Shown here: piece by piece, positions 16,514 to 24,065 of the stretch
Layout: each line of letters opens with the position of its first letter
Numbering within the stretch: position 1 is the first letter of the stretch
Assembly: GCF_009377235.1 (NCBI RefSeq)
Contig: NZ_VMNX01000050.1
Coordinates: forward strand, 1 to 45,860
DNA: 45,860 nt
From: Streptomyces acidicola
GTDB taxonomy: Bacteria; Actinomycetota; Actinomycetes; Streptomycetales; Streptomycetaceae
Reading direction: 5' to 3'
Made by a program: the position numbers and the translations under genes
Notes under the pieces: model-generated
Told to the model about the DNA's origin: nothing
Database searches by the model: none
The model's input: only the letters and a program-made list of their open reading frames with translations

Positions 16514-18346
16514 TCACTCGGCATCGACCAGGACGTCGCGCATACCGCCGTCGGCACGCCAGCGCCGCAGCAGTTCGTGGAAGGCGACCGGGCCATCACC
16601 GAACGACTCGCTGCGCTCCCTCGGCATGCCCTCGTTGTTGTAGTAGCCGGGGGTGCACTCGGCCTGGAACTTGTGCAGATCGGCGGCCTTCTCACGGATC
16701 GTGGCCACCCAGGCGTCCTCGGCCTCGGCGGTCGGCTCGACGTAGCGGACCCGCCGCTTGCGCGCCTCGGCGACGACCTCGGCGACGTGCGTGGCCTGCT
16801 CGTCGAGGATGTGCACGTAGTTCACGGCGGAGGCGTTCTGCAGCGGGCCGAGCTGGAACAGGTTGGGGAACCCGTGGCTGAAGAACCCGTGCAGCGTCTT
16901 CGGGCCGCCGTTCATCCAGGAGTGCAGCAGGTTGACGCCGCCCCGGCCGTGCACCGGCAGCCGCCCGGACAGGATCCCGGAGACGCCGACCTCGAAGCCG
17001 GTCGCGAAGATGACGCAGTCGACCTCGTACTCCACCCCGCCGACCACGACGGCGTTCTCGGTGATCTCGTCGACGCCGTGGCTGTCGGTCGTGTCGACCA
17101 GGGTGATGTTCGGCCGGTTGAAGGTCTGCAGGTAGGTGTCGCTGAACGTGGGCCGCTTGCACATGTAGCGGTACCAGGGCTTGAGGAGCTCGGCGGTCCC
17201 AGGGTCCTCGACCATCGCGTCCACCCGGTCGCGGATCTCGTTCATCTTCTGGAAGTCGGCGATCTCGTACAGCCGCTCCCGCTCCTCGGACGGGACGTCC
17301 GTGTACGCGTTGGTCGGGATCAGCTTCTCCTGCAGCCGGGCGCTGCTGGTCCACGAGTCGTCCACCAGGTCCTCGTCCACCCGGACGCCGGTGACGACCT
17401 TGAGGAAGTTCTCCATCCGCCGCTTCTGCCAGCCCGGCTCCAGCGTCTTGGCCCACTCCGGGTCCGTGGGGCGCTGGCCGCGGACGTCGACCGAGGACGG
17501 CGTGCGCTGGAACACGTACACCTGCTGCGCGTCGGCCCCGAGGTGCGGCACGACCTGGATGGCGGTGGCGCCGGTGCCGATGAGGGCGACGCGCTTGTCG
17601 GCGAGCCCCGCCAGGCCGCCGCCCGAGTCACCGCCGGTGTAGTCGTAGTCCCAGCGGCTGGTGTGGAACGTGTGCCCCTTGAAGGTCTCGATTCCGGGGA
17701 TGCCGGGGAGTTTCGGCTGGCTGAGCGTGCCGCTGGAGATCACCACATGGCGCGCACGCATCTCGTCGCCGCGGTCGGTGGTGACGGTCCACTCCAACTC
17801 GGTGTCGTCCCAGCGCAGTTCGGTCACCTGGGTCTGGAAGCAGGCGTCCCGGTAGAGGCCGAAGTGCCGGCCGATCGCCCTCGCGTGCTGCCGGATCTCC
17901 TCGCCCGGCGCGTACTTCCACTTCGGGACGTAGCCGACCTCTTCGAGCAGCGGCAGGTAGACGTACGACTCGATGTCGCAGTGGATGCCCGGATACCGGT
18001 TCCAGTACCAGGTGCCGCCGAAGTCCCCGGCCTGTTCGATGACCCGGATCGACTCGACTCCGGCCTGGCGCAGCCGCGCGCCGGCGAGGAGGCCGCCGAA
18101 ACCGCCCCCGATGACGATCACCTCGACGCGGTCGCGCAGCGGCTCCCGCTCGGCGAACTCGGTGTACGGGTCGTCGGCGTAGGAGCCGAACTCGCCGCCG
18201 GTGGTGCGCTGGTACTGCCGGTTGCCGTCGGGGCGGATCCGGCGGTCGCGCTCGGCGCGGTACTTCGCGCGCAGGGCATCCGGGTCGAAGCCCAGTTCCT
18301 CGGGGGTGAGGGGGGTGTCGGCGGACGGAGTGCGGGGGGTGGACAT
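16514..18346 (-). CDS. Baeyer-Villiger monooxygenase (FAD-dependent, class B)
   Basis: A 610-residue flavoprotein that converts ketones to esters or lactones with NADPH and O2. Domain order: N-terminal extension of about 70 residues, FAD Rossmann motif GGGFGG (80-85), GGTWYWNRYPG (110-120), the BVMO fingerprint FKGHTFHTSRW (222-232, matching FxGxxxHxxxW) and the NADPH Rossmann motif GTGATA (257-262). The extension and length resemble enzymes acting on large cyclic or steroid/terpenoid ketones rather than cyclohexanone monooxygenase of about 540 residues. A strong hairpin (18395-18443) separates it from the SDR upstream. The operon places it after an SDR that could make its ketone substrate. 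Confidence 0.92.
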   Translation of the reverse strand: MSTPRTPSADTPLTPEELGFDPDALRAKYRAERDRRIRPDGNRQYQRTTGGEFGSYADDPYTEFAEREPLRDRVEVIVIGGGFGGLLAGARLRQAGVESIRVIEQAGDFGGTWYWNRYPGIHCDIESYVYLPLLEEVGYVPKWKYAPGEEIRQHARAIGRHFGLYRDACFQTQVTELRWDDTELEWTVTTDRGDEMRARHVVISSGTLSQPKLPGIPGIETFKGHTFHTSRWDYDYTGGDSGGGLAGLADKRVALIGTGATAIQVVPHLGADAQQVYVFQRTPSSVDVRGQRPTDPEWAKTLEPGWQKRRMENFLKVVTGVRVDEDLVDDSWTSSARLQEKLIPTNAYTDVPSEERERLYEIADFQKMNEIRDRVDAMVEDPGTAELLKPWYRYMCKRPTFSDTYLQTFNRPNITLVDTTDSHGVDEITENAVVVGGVEYEVDCVIFATGFEVGVSGILSGRLPVHGRGGVNLLHSWMNGGPKTLHGFFSHGFPNLFQLGPLQNASAVNYVHILDEQATHVAEVVAEARKRRVRYVEPTAEAEDAWVATIREKAADLHKFQAECTPGYYNNEGMPRERSESFGDGPVAFHELLRRWRADGGMRDVLVDAE

Positions 18347-18394
18347 GCTGTCCTCTTCTCTTGTGTCCTGTGTCCTCGGCTGATCACGGGAATA

Positions 18395-18443
18395 CGCCTG
18401 ACCGGACGCCGGGCCCGGGCGTGGGCGCGGCGTCCGGTCGGCG
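18395..18443 (-). terminator. Strong intra-operon hairpin between SDR and BVMO
   Basis: GACCGGACGCCG (18400-18411) pairs perfectly with CGGCGTCCGGTC (18428-18439). Four further outer pairs form if T18399 is bulged. It lies between the SDR stop and the BVMO start on the same strand, so it could terminate, attenuate or stabilise the upstream mRNA. Confidence 0.6.
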
Positions 18444-18450
18444 TGATGGT

Positions 18451-19290
18451 TCAGTGCCGCATGTGCCGGCGTACCCAGGCGGCCTGCCCGCCGTCGACGA
18501 GGAGATCGGTGCCGGTGATGAACCGCGCCTGCGGACCGGTGAGGTACGCGACGGCCTCGGCGATCTCCCCGGGTGTGCCGGTGCGGCCGGCGCCGCAGTC
18601 GTCGAGCATCCTGAGCATGTGTTCGCCGCTGGGCGACTCGGCCTCGGCCTGCGACATCGCGGTGGAGATCACGCCGGGGCTGACGGTGTTGACCGTCGCC
18701 CCGCGCTGGTTCCAGGCGAGCGCGGCCGCTTCCACCCGTACGTGGTTGGCGCGCTTGGACACCATGTAGGCGGTGCCCGCGTCGTCTCCGACGGCGGCGA
18801 CGGCGTCGAGCCCGAGGAGGTCCTCGGCCGGAGCCGTGGCGAGCCCGGCCTCGTCCTCCCGGCTCAGCGAGGCGTAGTGGCCCGCCATACTGGAGATCAC
18901 CACGAGCGAGGTGCCGCGCGTGGCCACCTTCTCGAACGCGTCGATCACATGGACCGTGCCGAGGAGGTTGACCTCCAGGATCGTCCTCGCCGACGCGGTT
19001 GCCGGGGAGACGCCCGCGGTGTGCACGACGGCGGAGAGGCGGCCCTCGCCGGCGGCCTCCTCCGCGAGCTTCTCGACCGAGACGCGATCGGACACGTCGG
19101 TCAGTACCCCGTGTACGGCATAGCCCTCGGAGGTGAGCGCGGCCACGGCCAGGTCGAGCTGTGCGCGCGAGGCCTCGGCGAGGAACAGGGTCCGCCCGCT
19201 CCCCAGGCGGCGCGCGATGGCCGTGCCCATGCCTCCCGCGCCCGTGACCACGACCACGTCGCCGCGCTCGTCAGTGGGACGATCCGCCAT
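18451..19290 (-). CDS. SDR family NAD(P)-dependent oxidoreductase (candidate alcohol dehydrogenase)
   Basis: A 279-residue classical short-chain dehydrogenase. VVVTGAGGMGTAIARRL is the cofactor loop, HTAGVSP replaces the usual NNAG, the catalytic Ser lies in VVISSMAG and the YxxxK is in TAYMVSKRAN. Residues 110-150 carry an unusual acidic insertion (REDEAGLATAPAEDLL) between Ser and Tyr. The ATG at 19290 follows AAGGAGG closely. An in-frame ATG at 19317 overlaps the reductase gene upstream and has AGGAG further away, so either may be used. In context it probably oxidises the P450-made alcohol to the ketone used by the BVMO. Confidence 0.88.
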   Translation of the reverse strand: MADRPTDERGDVVVVTGAGGMGTAIARRLGSGRTLFLAEASRAQLDLAVAALTSEGYAVHGVLTDVSDRVSVEKLAEEAAGEGRLSAVVHTAGVSPATASARTILEVNLLGTVHVIDAFEKVATRGTSLVVISSMAGHYASLSREDEAGLATAPAEDLLGLDAVAAVGDDAGTAYMVSKRANHVRVEAAALAWNQRGATVNTVSPGVISTAMSQAEAESPSGEHMLRMLDDCGAGRTGTPGEIAEAVAYLTGPQARFITGTDLLVDGGQAAWVRRHMRH

Positions 19291-19306
19291 GGCGGCCTCC
19301 TTGATG

Positions 19307-20491
19307 TCAGCGGTCATCGCCGGTGTCTCCTACGGGTACGGCCTCACGCCAGGTCGCGCCGGTCGCGATGGCCTGGCGCCACGACCGGATCGCCTTGGGC
19401 GGCATACCGACGGCGAGGGTGCCGGTGAGCCGGTCGCCGGTGCGGTAGGCGGCCACGAACCGGCGCTCCTCCAAGTCCCCTTCCACGACGGCGACTTCGT
19501 CGTGGCCACGCAGGTAGCCGTACGCCTGGATCTTCATGTCGTACTGGTCGGACCAGAAGTACGGCACCGGCGCGAACGGCTTACGGGCCTCGGGCCGCAG
19601 GAGGTTGCGGGCGGCGGCCATGCCCTGTTCGGCGGCGTTGGTGCGGTGCTCGATCCGCATGGGCACCCCGAACAACGGGTTGTACCAGCGGGCGACGTCA
19701 CCGGCGGCGTACACGTTCCGGGCGGCCTCGCAGTACTCGTCGCAGTTCAGCCCGTCGCCGATGGACAGGCCGCTGTCGGCGAGCCACTCGGTGTTGGGCA
19801 GCGAGCCGATGGCGACCAGCACCTCGTCGGCGTCGACGAGTTCACCGCCGGCGAGCCGTACCCCGTCCTCGGTCACCGCGGTCACGGTGACTCCGGTGCG
19901 CAGGTTCACCCCGTGGTCCAGATGGGCCCGCGACAGCACCTGCCCGACCTCGTCGCCGATCGCGTGGGCGAGCGGCACGGGCGCCGGTTCCAGCAGGGTC
20001 ACCTCGGCGCCGAGCCGCGACGCCACGGCGGCGGCCTCCGCCCCGAGGAACCCGGCGCCGACGACGACCACCCGTGCTCCGGGCTCCAGCCGGTCCCGCA
20101 GGGTGACGGCGTCGTCGAGGGTGCGCAGCACATGGGCGCCTTCACCGGGCAGCCGGCGCGGGCGCACCCCGGTGGCGACCACGAGACCGTCGTACGGCAC
20201 CGTCGAACCGTCCGCCAGACGCAACCTTCGGCCCGGCACGTCCAGCCCGGTCGCGGCGATGCCGAGACGCAGGTCGAGATCGAGGGCGCCGAGGTCGGCC
20301 GAGTGGCGCAGCGCCAGCCGCTCGGGGCTCCACTCACCGGCCAGGAGCTGCTTGGACAGCGGCGGGCGGTCGTACGGGGCGTGCGGTTCGTCGCCGATGA
20401 GGGTGAGCGTGCCGTCGTAGCCCTCGCGGCGCAGCGTCTCGACCGCCGCGAGTCCTGCGGCCGAGGCGCCCACGACGACGATGCGCCTCAC
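19307..20491 (-). CDS. NAD(P)H:ferredoxin reductase (FAD-dependent, putidaredoxin-reductase type)
   Basis: This 394-residue flavoprotein passes electrons from NAD(P)H to the ferredoxin encoded just upstream. Features are the FAD motif GASAAGLAAVETLR at the N-terminus, YDRPPLSKQLLAG, a second Rossmann motif VVGAGFLGAEAAA near residue 150, and VYAAGDVARW near residue 265 (the conserved GD binding the flavin ribityl chain). The Y-D-R-P-P-L-S-K stretch is typical of reductases in P450 and dioxygenase systems. The GTG start overlaps the ferredoxin stop (GTGA), so the two are coupled. It may serve both ferredoxins in this window, since no second reductase is present. Confidence 0.92.
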   Translation of the reverse strand: MRRIVVVGASAAGLAAVETLRREGYDGTLTLIGDEPHAPYDRPPLSKQLLAGEWSPERLALRHSADLGALDLDLRLGIAATGLDVPGRRLRLADGSTVPYDGLVVATGVRPRRLPGEGAHVLRTLDDAVTLRDRLEPGARVVVVGAGFLGAEAAAVASRLGAEVTLLEPAPVPLAHAIGDEVGQVLSRAHLDHGVNLRTGVTVTAVTEDGVRLAGGELVDADEVLVAIGSLPNTEWLADSGLSIGDGLNCDEYCEAARNVYAAGDVARWYNPLFGVPMRIEHRTNAAEQGMAAARNLLRPEARKPFAPVPYFWSDQYDMKIQAYGYLRGHDEVAVVEGDLEERRFVAAYRTGDRLTGTLAVGMPPKAIRSWRQAIATGATWREAVPVGDTGDDR

Positions 20492-20685
20492 TCCTCCACC
20501 AGCCGGATCGCCGCCGCCGGGCAGATGGCCACGGCCTCCCGGACACCGTCGAGGAGTTCCTCGCCGGGCCTCTCCTCCAGCAGGATCGCGACGCCGTCGT
20601 CTTCCCGCTGGTCGAACACCTCAGGGGATGCCATGACGCACTGCCCCGACGCCACGCATTTCGGCTCGTCCAGTTCCACACGCAT
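20488..20685 (-). CDS. [3Fe-4S] ferredoxin (P450 partner 1)
   Basis: A 65-residue ferredoxin with three cluster cysteines, Cys10 and Cys16 in CVASGQC and Cys55 in ICPAAAI. The position where a fourth Cys of a [4Fe-4S] protein would lie is Ser13, so a [3Fe-4S] cluster is expected. This is typical of ferredoxins that feed Streptomyces CYP105 enzymes. ATG 20685 is chosen because GAGGAG lies 6 bases upstream; an earlier ATG at 20703 has none. It sits between the P450 and the reductase genes, making a complete three-component electron chain. Confidence 0.92.
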   Translation of the reverse strand: MRVELDEPKCVASGQCVMASPEVFDQREDDGVAILLEERPGEELLDGVREAVAICPAAAIRLVEE

Positions 20686-20737
20686 GGTCTGCTCCTCGGT
20701 CATCTGTGGGGGGGGTTGGTTTCGTTCCGGGGGTACG

Positions 20738-21979
20738 TCACCAGCGGACGGGAAGGCACTTGACGCCGTAGGTGGTACCCGTGTGGTTGAACGGCAGTTG
20801 TTCTATCGGAGCGGCCAGGCTCAGCGTGGGAACGCGCTTGTAGAGCGTGCCGTAGACGACCTGGAGCTCCAGGCGGGCCAGGTTCTGGCCGAGGCACTGG
20901 TGGGGTCCGTAGCCGAACGCGTTGTGCTGACGCGCGGGGCGGCTCAGGTCCAGTCGCTCGCTCTCGGGGAACGCCTGCGGGTCCCAGTTGGCGGCGTGCA
21001 GGTCGAAGAGGATGCCGTCGCCCTCGCGGATGACCTGGCCGCCGATCTCGATGTCCTCCTTGGCGACCCGGCGCAGCCCCGAGTGGACGATGGACAGGTA
21101 GCGCAGCAGTTCCTCCACGGCGCCCGCGATGAACTTCGGGTCGTCGCTCTCGCGCAGCAGCGCGAGTTGGTCGGGGTGCTGCAGCAGGGCGAGGGTGCCG
21201 AGACTGATCATCGTGGCGGTGGTCTCGTGACCGGCGATCAGCATGGCGACGCCCATGTTGACGGCCTCCTGGTGGGCCATCTCGCCGGCCTTGACCCGGC
21301 CGGCCATCTCGGACAGCACGTCGTCGCCCGGGTTGTCGAGCTTCTCCCGGAACAACGTGTCCATGTACTGGCCCAGCGCCCGGCTCGCGGCCGACGCCTC
21401 CTCGGCCGTGAGGGAGCTGTCGAGGGCGCGGTTGCTGTTCTCCTGGAAGAACCCGTGGTCCTTGTACGGCACGCCGAGCAGGTCGGCGATGACGAGGGAG
21501 GGCAGGGGCAGCGCCAACGCCGTGAGCAGGTCGGCGGGGTTGGGCCCGGCGAGCATGGTGTCGATCAGGTCGTCGACGGTCTTCTGGATGGCGGGCCGCA
21601 TGGCCTCGATCCGCTTGACGAGGAACGGGGCGTTGACCGACCGGCGCAGCCGGGTGTGTTCCGGGGCGTCGGTGTTGGTGATGAGCTTCGGCGTGTGCGG
21701 CGCGATCGCGGCCCGATGGGCGTTGACGTGGGGGAAGTCGGGCTCGTGGTCGTCGTTGCTGACGCGGGGGTCGGTGAGCAGTGCCCGCTGGTCGGCGTGA
21801 CGGGTGATCAGCCAGGGCGTACTGCCGTTCCAGATGCGGACCTTGGCGATGGGTTGCTCGTCCCGCAGGGGTTCCAGGGCCGGCGGCGGAGCGAGCGGGC
21901 AGCGCAAGTCCCGGGGCATCGGGTACTCGGGAACCTCCGGGGCCGCGTCGGGCGTGGCGCCGGCCAGGGTGTCGGCCAT
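20738..21979 (-). CDS. Cytochrome P450, CYP105-like (P450-1)
   Basis: A 413-residue soluble bacterial P450. Visible motifs are AGHETTATM (I-helix oxygen-activation groove), EELLRYL (ExxR K-helix), LRRVAKEDIEIGG and the haem loop FGYGPHQCLGQNLARLEL with the axial Cys. The N-terminal CPLAPPP, VKRIEAMRPAI and LLGVPYKDH segments resemble the CYP105 family. The ATG at 21979 follows GAGGAGAGAC. It heads the string P450-ferredoxin-reductase-SDR-BVMO-propeller, so it probably performs the first hydroxylation of a hydrophobic substrate. It is clearly paralogous to P450-2 at 24946-26178. Confidence 0.93.
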   Translation of the reverse strand: MADTLAGATPDAAPEVPEYPMPRDLRCPLAPPPALEPLRDEQPIAKVRIWNGSTPWLITRHADQRALLTDPRVSNDDHEPDFPHVNAHRAAIAPHTPKLITNTDAPEHTRLRRSVNAPFLVKRIEAMRPAIQKTVDDLIDTMLAGPNPADLLTALALPLPSLVIADLLGVPYKDHGFFQENSNRALDSSLTAEEASAASRALGQYMDTLFREKLDNPGDDVLSEMAGRVKAGEMAHQEAVNMGVAMLIAGHETTATMISLGTLALLQHPDQLALLRESDDPKFIAGAVEELLRYLSIVHSGLRRVAKEDIEIGGQVIREGDGILFDLHAANWDPQAFPESERLDLSRPARQHNAFGYGPHQCLGQNLARLELQVVYGTLYKRVPTLSLAAPIEQLPFNHTGTTYGVKCLPVRW

Positions 21980-22346
21980 GTCTCTCCTCGGTGGTGGGGG
22001 CTCCGGTCCAAGCGGAGCGCCGGGTGAAGTCGAGGCCTCGATGAACACATGCAAACAGAGTTGCCTGACGCCCCCCGGACCGTTTCCTGACAGAAAGCTG
22101 ACGTGACCCGGATCACGTCCGCCACCTCGCCGCCGAACCAGCAGAACAGGACAGAAGTACCCAACCAGCCATCCTGACAGGGCAGTTCATACGGCACCCC
22201 CGCGCACCCGAGCAGACACCGAAGCCCGCAAGAAGGACCTCCACGAGACCGCCCCCGCCACCCGCCCCGGGACACCGAAGGGCGTACCGCAGGCCACCCC
22301 CGCAGTGACGCGTTTGCTACTTGATTAACTTCACACAAGACTCACT
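21980..22346. promoter_or_regulatory. Upstream region of the P450-1 operon with Crp-like palindrome
   Basis: No gene is seen in this 367-base gap. ACGTGACCCGGATCACGT (22101-22118) is a perfect 6-6-6 inverted repeat resembling a Crp/FNR-type GTGA-N6-TCAC site. TTGCCTGACGC (22061-22071) recurs at 23958-23968 in the MarR/SDR promoter. The P450-1 operon promoter presumably lies here. The sequence next to 22346 belongs to the end of the orphan response-regulator gene. Confidence 0.45.
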
Positions 22347-23084
22347 TCACGCCTTGCTTCCCGGGCGACCGAGCCAGTAGCCGAATCCGCGGCGGGTGTG
22401 GATCAGCGCCGGACCGCCCTGGTTCACCTTGCGCCGCAGCCGGGAGACGAGCTGCTCGATCGCGTTGTCCCCGCGGTACTCGCCCCAGACGTACCGGGCG
22501 ATCTGCTCCTTGGACAGCACCTTGTGGGCGTTGCCCAGCAGATGGCGCAACAGCCGGAACTCCGCGGGCGTGAGGTCCAGCACCCGCTGTCCGCGCCGTG
22601 CCTGACAGGTGACGTCGTCCAGCACCAGATCGCCGTACTCCAGCACGCCCTCCCACCGTGAGAGCACCCTGCCGCGCAGTAACACCTGGACGCGCGCCAG
22701 GACTTCGGCGATCCGAAGGGGTTTGGTGACGTAGTCCAGCTCCCCCAGCCCGAGTTCCGGAAGGATCTTGCCCAGTTCGTCGTAGGCGGTCAGGAGGAGC
22801 ACCGGCGGGCGGTGGGCGACCACGGGGCGGTGCCCCCCGTCGAACGTCTCCAGGTCCGGCAACGTCGTGTCGACGATCACGAGGTCGACCGATTCGTCGG
22901 CCAGCTGTGCCACCACCTCGCCGACCGTCGTCGTCGTGCCGGTCCGATAGCCCGCCAGTTCCAGCGTCGTCGAGAGCAGTTCGGACGTACCCGGATCGTC
23001 GGCGAGGATCAGAACGCGCTGGCCCTCTCCACGAGCGACCGAGGATTTCTCACTGCTGCTGCCGTACATGGGAAGACCATTCAT
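22347..23084 (-). CDS. Orphan OmpR-family response regulator with a TTA codon
   Basis: This response regulator of about 245 residues has a receiver domain (VLILADDPG, VIVDTTLPDL with the phosphoacceptor Asp, VLLLTAYDE, DYVTKPLRIAEVL). A winged-helix domain follows (LTPAEFRLLRHLL, VLSKEQIARYVWGEYRGDN, IEQLVSRLRRKVN, IHTRRGFGYWLG). No kinase gene is near, so it is an orphan. Codon 135 (bases 22682-22680) is TTA, in the stretch QVLLRG. TTA is read by the bldA tRNA, so expression would be developmentally gated. The start is uncertain: ATG 23084 or 23069, neither with a clear ribosome binding site; longer in-frame starts exist but add non-family sequence. Confidence 0.85.
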   Translation of the reverse strand: MNGLPMYGSSSEKSSVARGEGQRVLILADDPGTSELLSTTLELAGYRTGTTTTVGEVVAQLADESVDLVIVDTTLPDLETFDGGHRPVVAHRPPVLLLTAYDELGKILPELGLGELDYVTKPLRIAEVLARVQVLLRGRVLSRWEGVLEYGDLVLDDVTCQARRGQRVLDLTPAEFRLLRHLLGNAHKVLSKEQIARYVWGEYRGDNAIEQLVSRLRRKVNQGGPALIHTRRGFGYWLGRPGSKA

Positions 23085-23366
23085 CCAGGGCTCGTGCCAC
23101 ACACCGGGACGGCGGCGGCCGGCACACACGGGCGTCACTGAAGGCCCCATGGGGGCGCGAGAGAGTGGAAGAGCGAGGGGTACGGCGGCGGTCTCGGAGG
23201 GGACGCGGCACGCAGCGCGCCGGAGCGGGGACCTCGACCCCAAAAGCCCGGACCACGACGGCCGTACCAGCCGTCACCGCCCCTCAGAAGCGGCGGCACA
23301 GCACCGCGCGCGCCCGAACGTCGACGGGCAACGGGCAGCCGCTCGCATGGTGCGGTACCCCGGCCG

Positions 23367-23882
23367 TCAGGCGGGAGGCGCGGCCAGGACCGGCGCTTCA
23401 GCCGCGGTCGATTCGACATGGGCCAGGAAATCGTCGACCAGGCGGTGGACGAGGGCCGCGAGGTCCTGAAGCTCTTCGGGCGACCAGTCGGCCAGCGACA
23501 TCTGCATGCCACGCCTGCACACCTCCTGTATGCGGTCGACGGCGTACCGCCCCGTCGGAGTCAGCTCGATGCGCTGGGCACGGCGGTCGTCGCGGTCGAC
23601 GGCGCGCGTGACGTAGCCGGCCTTCTGGAGCTGCTGCACCTGCCGGGTGACATGGGACGCCTCGACCACCAGCCGGTCGGCCAACTCCCCCGGCCGCAGC
23701 GGCTTGGAGTCGGCGATCTGGCGCAGCACCGTCACGGCGGCCCGGTCCAGCGACACCCCGGCCGACGCCATGAGGCGCTCGTGCTGCCGGGCCCGGCCGG
23801 TCAGATAGGCGGCGCGGGTCAGGGCCCGCTCGATCTCGATCACTTCCGGCGCGGGGGCATCTGCCAGCGGTGGTGTGGGCAT
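23367..23882 (-). CDS. MarR family transcriptional regulator (paralog 2)
   Basis: A 171-residue MarR protein with LDRAAVTVLRQIADS, LRPGELADRLVVEASHVTRQVQQL as the DNA-binding helices, and DRDDRRAQRIELTPTG as the wing. It shares most residues with the regulator at 6274-6792. Differences concentrate in the C-terminal tail and the wing. The ATG at 23882 follows AAGGTGAGG. Two operator-like 17-mers (23903-23919 and 23930-23946) lie between this gene and the divergent SDR, and a variant precedes P450-3. It is therefore the likely local repressor of the oxidative genes around it, relieved by an unknown ligand. Confidence 0.9.
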   Translation of the reverse strand: MPTPPLADAPAPEVIEIERALTRAAYLTGRARQHERLMASAGVSLDRAAVTVLRQIADSKPLRPGELADRLVVEASHVTRQVQQLQKAGYVTRAVDRDDRRAQRIELTPTGRYAVDRIQEVCRRGMQMSLADWSPEELQDLAALVHRLVDDFLAHVESTAAEAPVLAAPPA

Positions 23883-23902
23883 GGACCTCACCTTACTGAC
23901 AT

Positions 23903-23946
23903 TTGCCTAAGTCAAGCAACAGCTTGCGATTGCTTGACTCAAGTAA
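23903..23946. promoter_or_regulatory. Two MarR operator-like sites between marR paralog 2 and SDR-2
   Basis: TTGCCTAAGTCAAGCAA (23903-23919) and TTGCTTGACTCAAGTAA (23930-23946) are near-palindromic 17-mers whose starts are 27 bases apart. A half-related TTGCCTGACGCAA follows at 23958-23970. They occupy the divergent promoter of marR and SDR-2, so a repressor could control both genes. Confidence 0.7.
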
Positions 23947-24022
23947 CTCTCATATGCTTGCCTGACGCAATTAAGAAGCCGGTCGGTCGGCACCGGCAAG
24001 CGGCGCGGTGCGGCCCCGTCCG

Positions 24023-24056
24023 CCCGTACACCGAAATGACCCGTACACCGAAATGA
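24023..24056 (+). repeat. Perfect 17-bp tandem duplication upstream of SDR-2
   Basis: CCCGTACACCGAAATGA occurs twice head to tail (24023-24039, 24040-24056). The repeat ends immediately before the GGAG ribosome binding site of the SDR at 24066, so it lies in the mRNA leader and changes the leader length. Confidence 0.9.
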
Positions 24057-24065
24057 GGAGACAGC

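Noticed and set aside
16481..18769. A 762-codon open frame on the plus strand
   Set aside because: It is the antisense of the BVMO gene, full of Val/Asp/Arg repeats typical of high-GC shadow frames, and has no domain or ribosome binding site.
20488..20703. Ferredoxin start at ATG 20703
   Set aside because: No ribosome binding site precedes it; GAGGAG lies inside the extension and is well placed for ATG 20685.
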